The notes under the pieces were generated by a model. That model was not told the origin of the DNA, made no database searches, and saw only the letters and a program-made list of their open reading frames with translations. The translations under genes were made by a program, and so were the position numbers. Of a stretch of 7,859 nt of DNA, positions 5,769 through 7,859 are shown piece after piece. The DNA is from JAZMZS01 sp045580775 (GTDB lineage: Bacteria; Bacillota; Clostridia; Oscillospirales; CAG-272), in NCBI GenBank assembly GCA_045580775.1, contig JAZNOK010000031.1, forward strand, positions 1-7,859, written 5' to 3'. The number at the start of each line of letters is the position of its first letter. Position 1 is the stretch's first letter.

Positions 5769-6989
5769 AAAAAGATCTGTTGCTTTATTCTTTGTGCGGT
5801 TATGTGTGTATCCATTTTCGCACTTCCCTCCTCAGCCGAGGTCCGGGGAGCGTTCGACATGGACTACAGCACATACAAAGGCACCACCATCACAGTATAC
5901 AACTGGGGAGAATACATCTCGGACGGAAGCGAAGGCACATACGATGTCATAGCAGAATTTGAGGCTTTGACAGGTATCAGCGTAAACTACGAGACCTACG
6001 ACTCAAACGAGAGCATGTATGCCAAGCTCAAAAGCGGTGCGACAAACTATGATGTCATCATCCCCTCCGACTATATGATAGAGCGTCTGGCAGACGAAGG
6101 AATGCTCGAGGAACTGGACTACTCAAACATCCCAAACTACAAATATATTGATGAAAAATACAAGGGTCTTTTCTATGACCCTGAAAACAAATATACTGCA
6201 GCTTACACCGCAGGTTACGTGGGACTGATATACAACACAGAAGTTGTGACACAAACACCGGATAGCTGGAGTGTAATGTGGGACGAGGAATATATAGGTA
6301 CTATTCTTATGCCTAACAACCCGCGTGATGCTTTCGGCGTTGCTCAATATCTGCTGGGGCAAAGCGTCAACAACCAAAATGAGGAGCAATGGTATGATGC
6401 CCTCGAAAAGCTCAAAGAGCAAAAGCCTCTGATCAAGGGCTACGTAATGGACGAGATATTTAACAAAATGGAGTCAGGAGACGCGGCTATTGCAGCTTAC
6501 TACGCGGGGGATTTTCTCACCATGTACTGCGAAAATGACTCGCTTGCATTTGTCTATCCGAAAGAAGGAACGAATGTTTTCGTGGATGCTATGTGCATCC
6601 CAAAAGGAGCCAGGAACAAAACAGCCGCCGAGCTGTTTATCAACTTTATGCTGGAGCCTGAGGTAGCTATAGCAAATGCGGAATACATCTGCTACGCATC
6701 CCCCTGCTCTGCCGTGTACACCGACCAAGGCTACATTGAGACCATGTGCGAAATGCATGAAGACGCAATGCAGATCCTATACGGAACAGATGAAGTCAAG
6801 GCTCAATACTTTGAGAACATGCCGCCCGAGATGCTGTCGCTGATGAATTATCTGTGGGAAGAACTCAAGATAGATGCCAGCTCCGGTATGGGAGTGTATA
6901 TTGCCAGCGGCATTATTGTAATAGGACTGATAGCTGTTATCGCACTGAATGCTTACACAAAGAAAAAAAGAGCAAAATACTATGACTGA
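5766..6989 (+). CDS. potD: Polyamine substrate-binding protein PotD, C-terminally membrane-anchored
   Basis: Extracytoplasmic receptor that delivers spermidine/putrescine to PotB/PotC. The 407-aa protein has a Sec signal peptide (MKKICCFILCAVMCVSIFA, probable cleavage SSA/EV after residue 24) without an evident lipobox. The PotD-type binding fold (about 39-350) includes YNWGEY (45-50), DVIIPSDYM and VYPKEG. Against remembered E. coli PotD, W47 and Y50 match W34 and Y37, D274 matches D257, while Y246 and F272 replace W229 and W255. The unusual part is the C-terminus: a hydrophobic helix (about 376-396) followed by KKKRAK, a good stop-transfer anchor. This makes the protein about 50 aa longer than usual and would replace the lipid anchor common in Gram-positive relatives. 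It is the last gene of potABCD. A polyamine-family role is secure; ligand preference is not. Confidence 0.93.
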   Translation: MKKICCFILCAVMCVSIFALPSSAEVRGAFDMDYSTYKGTTITVYNWGEYISDGSEGTYDVIAEFEALTGISVNYETYDSNESMYAKLKSGATNYDVIIPSDYMIERLADEGMLEELDYSNIPNYKYIDEKYKGLFYDPENKYTAAYTAGYVGLIYNTEVVTQTPDSWSVMWDEEYIGTILMPNNPRDAFGVAQYLLGQSVNNQNEEQWYDALEKLKEQKPLIKGYVMDEIFNKMESGDAAIAAYYAGDFLTMYCENDSLAFVYPKEGTNVFVDAMCIPKGARNKTAAELFINFMLEPEVAIANAEYICYASPCSAVYTDQGYIETMCEMHEDAMQILYGTDEVKAQYFENMPPEMLSLMNYLWEELKIDASSGMGVYIASGIIVIGLIAVIALNAYTKKKRAKYYD

Positions 6990-6990
6990 G

Positions 6991-7004
6991 CGGGTTTGGA
7001 CCCG
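6991..7004 (+). terminator. Small hairpin just after potD
   Basis: CGGGT (6991-6995) and ACCCG (7000-7004) form a perfect 5-bp stem with a TTGG loop two bases after the potD stop. The following sequence is pyrimidine-rich but has no T-run, so it is more likely an mRNA 3'-end structure than a strong intrinsic terminator. Confidence 0.3.
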
Positions 7005-7090
7005 TCTTCATCCTCAAAACTATCCCGTCCGGTTCTTATGAGATTGGTACAGATGGATGAAAACACTTTTCCCTATGTATTTATAAAAGT

Positions 7091-7121
7091 GCACCCAAAG
7101 CCGCAGGTCGGCTTTGGGTGC
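7091..7121. terminator. Perfect 13-bp stem-loop between potD and the YczE-like gene
   Basis: GCACCCAAAGCCG (7091-7103) and CGGCTTTGGGTGC (7109-7121) pair perfectly around a five-base loop. On the plus strand only TTGTAATT follows. On the minus strand ACTTTTATAA follows, a slightly better U-tract, although no minus-strand gene needs it. It is the best candidate for the end of the pot transcript, yet the next gene's GAGG begins only ten bases after it, so it also lies in that gene's 5' leader and may act as an attenuator or 5' stabiliser. Confidence 0.65.
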
Positions 7122-7142
7122 TTGTAATTGCGAGGTATAATG

Positions 7143-7796
7143 ATGAAAAAGAGACTGAAAACGATAATTTCAGCAACAACAGAGAAAAACAAGCTGGGCA
7201 CTCGAACAGCACTTGCCTCACTCGGTATTCTTACGATGGGATTCGGTATGTCTTTGATCGAAAAGCTGAACTTCGGCACAGACCCATACACATGCTTGAA
7301 CAACGGTCTTTCCTTAAAAACCGGTATATCACTGGGCACATGGGGACTGATCGTATCGGCTATCCTTTTTGTATTTGTAATAACCGTCAGTGCTGACAAG
7401 ATCGGACTGGGAACACTGTTTAACATGGTAGGATTCGGGTACTCTATTGACCTGTTTAGATATATATGGAAAAGCATCGGACTGCAGACCCTTGATATTA
7501 GTTTCGGTATGAGGGTACTGCTGCTCTCTGTCATGCTCGTGATATTTATTCTTGCAGTATCTCTGTATCTTGCGTCTGATCTCGGATGTGCTCCATACGA
7601 TGCCGCTCCTGAGATCATCTCTGAGAAAACAGGAATAAAATTCACAATAGTCAGAATAGTCTGGGATGTTTGTGCGGTGGTGCTTGGATTTTTGCTCGGG
7701 TCAGCCGTAGGAGCAACCACACTCGTATGTGCTCTCGGCGTAGGTCCTGCCGCAAGCTTTGTAAAAGGCAAGGTAGACCGTCTGCTCGCAAAGTAA
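7143..7796 (+). CDS. YczE/YyaS/YitT-family integral membrane protein
   Basis: A 217-aa multi-pass membrane protein of the YczE/YyaS/YitT group, whose molecular function is unknown. About five membrane segments are visible, with a basic N-terminus (MKKRLK) and basic C-terminus (KGKVDRLLAK). The family-type motif FGTDPY (44-49), followed by GLSLKTGISLGTW, is present. The second half contains a similar element, LGCAPYDAAPEIISEKTG, suggesting an internal repeat. GAGG (7132-7135) is seven bases before the ATG at 7143 and four before the one at 7140, favouring 7143. A TTG at 7128 lies upstream of the site and is unlikely. No promoter fits between the 7091-7121 hairpin and this start, so it is transcribed through the hairpin, either as read-through from pot or from an unseen upstream promoter. 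A link to polyamine transport is not shown. Confidence 0.8.
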   Translation: MKKRLKTIISATTEKNKLGTRTALASLGILTMGFGMSLIEKLNFGTDPYTCLNNGLSLKTGISLGTWGLIVSAILFVFVITVSADKIGLGTLFNMVGFGYSIDLFRYIWKSIGLQTLDISFGMRVLLLSVMLVIFILAVSLYLASDLGCAPYDAAPEIISEKTGIKFTIVRIVWDVCAVVLGFLLGSAVGATTLVCALGVGPAASFVKGKVDRLLAK

Positions 7797-7824
7797 ACAA
7801 GCAATAAAAAAGATGGGAATGCCT

Positions 7825-7859
7825 ATGAGTCGTACTCTAAAGGACAGTACAACAAGACA
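7825..7859 (+). CDS. Probable start of a downstream gene, cut by the window edge
   Basis: An open frame runs to the window end, reading MSRTLKDSTTR from the ATG at 7825. In-frame ATGs also exist at 7813 and 7819. A TGGGA (7814-7818) six bases before 7825 makes that start the most likely, but it is not a strong site. The opening faintly recalls rubrerythrin N-termini, but eleven residues cannot establish a family. No promoter is visible in the 28 bases after the YczE-like stop, so it may be co-transcribed. Confidence 0.4.
   Translation, partial: MSRTLKDSTTR

Noticed and set aside
5853..5859. Perfect Spo0A box (TTCGACA, minus-strand TGTCGAA) inside potD
   Set aside because: It lies in coding sequence far from any promoter; a seven-base match is expected by chance in a window this size.
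7073..7804. 243-codon minus-strand open frame opposite the YczE-like gene
   Set aside because: The plus-strand product has clear membrane topology, a family motif and a ribosome binding site; the opposite frame looks like its low-complexity shadow.
1..7859. CRISPR array, insertion sequence, phage or toxin-antitoxin genes
   Set aside because: No regularly spaced repeats, terminal inverted repeats, transposase/integrase motifs or small paired toxin-antitoxin genes were seen; the window looks like ordinary chromosomal backbone.

Overview
The window reads as chromosomal DNA of an endospore-forming Firmicute, most likely a gut-type member of Clostridia. Three things support this: a canonical spo0A, a sporulation-type M23/M50 protease pair, and Gram-positive style ribosome binding sites with AT-rich spacers around moderately GC-balanced genes. 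The taxonomic placement below Clostridia is inference. Nothing looks mobile: no transposase, integrase, CRISPR array, tRNA or rRNA was seen.

Layout. Positions 1-87 hold no supportable gene, only hairpin-forming sequence downstream of spo0A. Positions 88-870 (minus strand) encode Spo0A, the phosphorelay response regulator that starts sporulation. A 257-bp divergent region (871-1127) carries candidate promoters for both directions, a perfect 8-bp dyad around an extended -10 box, candidate 0A boxes and a sigma-E-like promoter. Positions 1128-2638 (plus strand) form a translationally coupled pair: a membrane-anchored M23 (LytM) protein and an M50 site-2 protease with SpoIVFB-like active-site spacing. 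They are read as a SpoIVFA/SpoIVFB-type module, which in Bacillus controls activation of pro-sigma-K in the mother cell.

A spacer of about 260 bp (2639-2900) contains a good sigma-A promoter (TTGCAT-N17-TATAAT) and a structured leader of about 105 nt. It is followed by a complete polyamine ABC importer operon: potA (ATPase, 2901-4043), potB (permease, 4099-4929), potC (permease, 4926-5723) and potD (substrate-binding protein, 5766-6989). PotD is unusual in having a Sec-type signal peptide with no evident lipobox plus a C-terminal transmembrane anchor. A perfect 13-bp stem-loop (7091-7121) lies between potD and a YczE/YyaS/YitT-family membrane protein gene (7143-7796). That hairpin sits so close to the latter's ribosome binding site that the gene must be transcribed through it. 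The last 35-47 bases probably begin another gene.

How the parts work together: spo0A and the protease pair are both sporulation functions, sharing one divergent control region. The pot operon is a separate housekeeping uptake system for spermidine/putrescine. No wholly new system is evident. The most interesting signals are the potA leader (three consecutive hairpins plus an in-frame six-codon mini-ORF), the re-anchored PotD, the divergent control region, and the hairpin immediately before the YczE-like gene.
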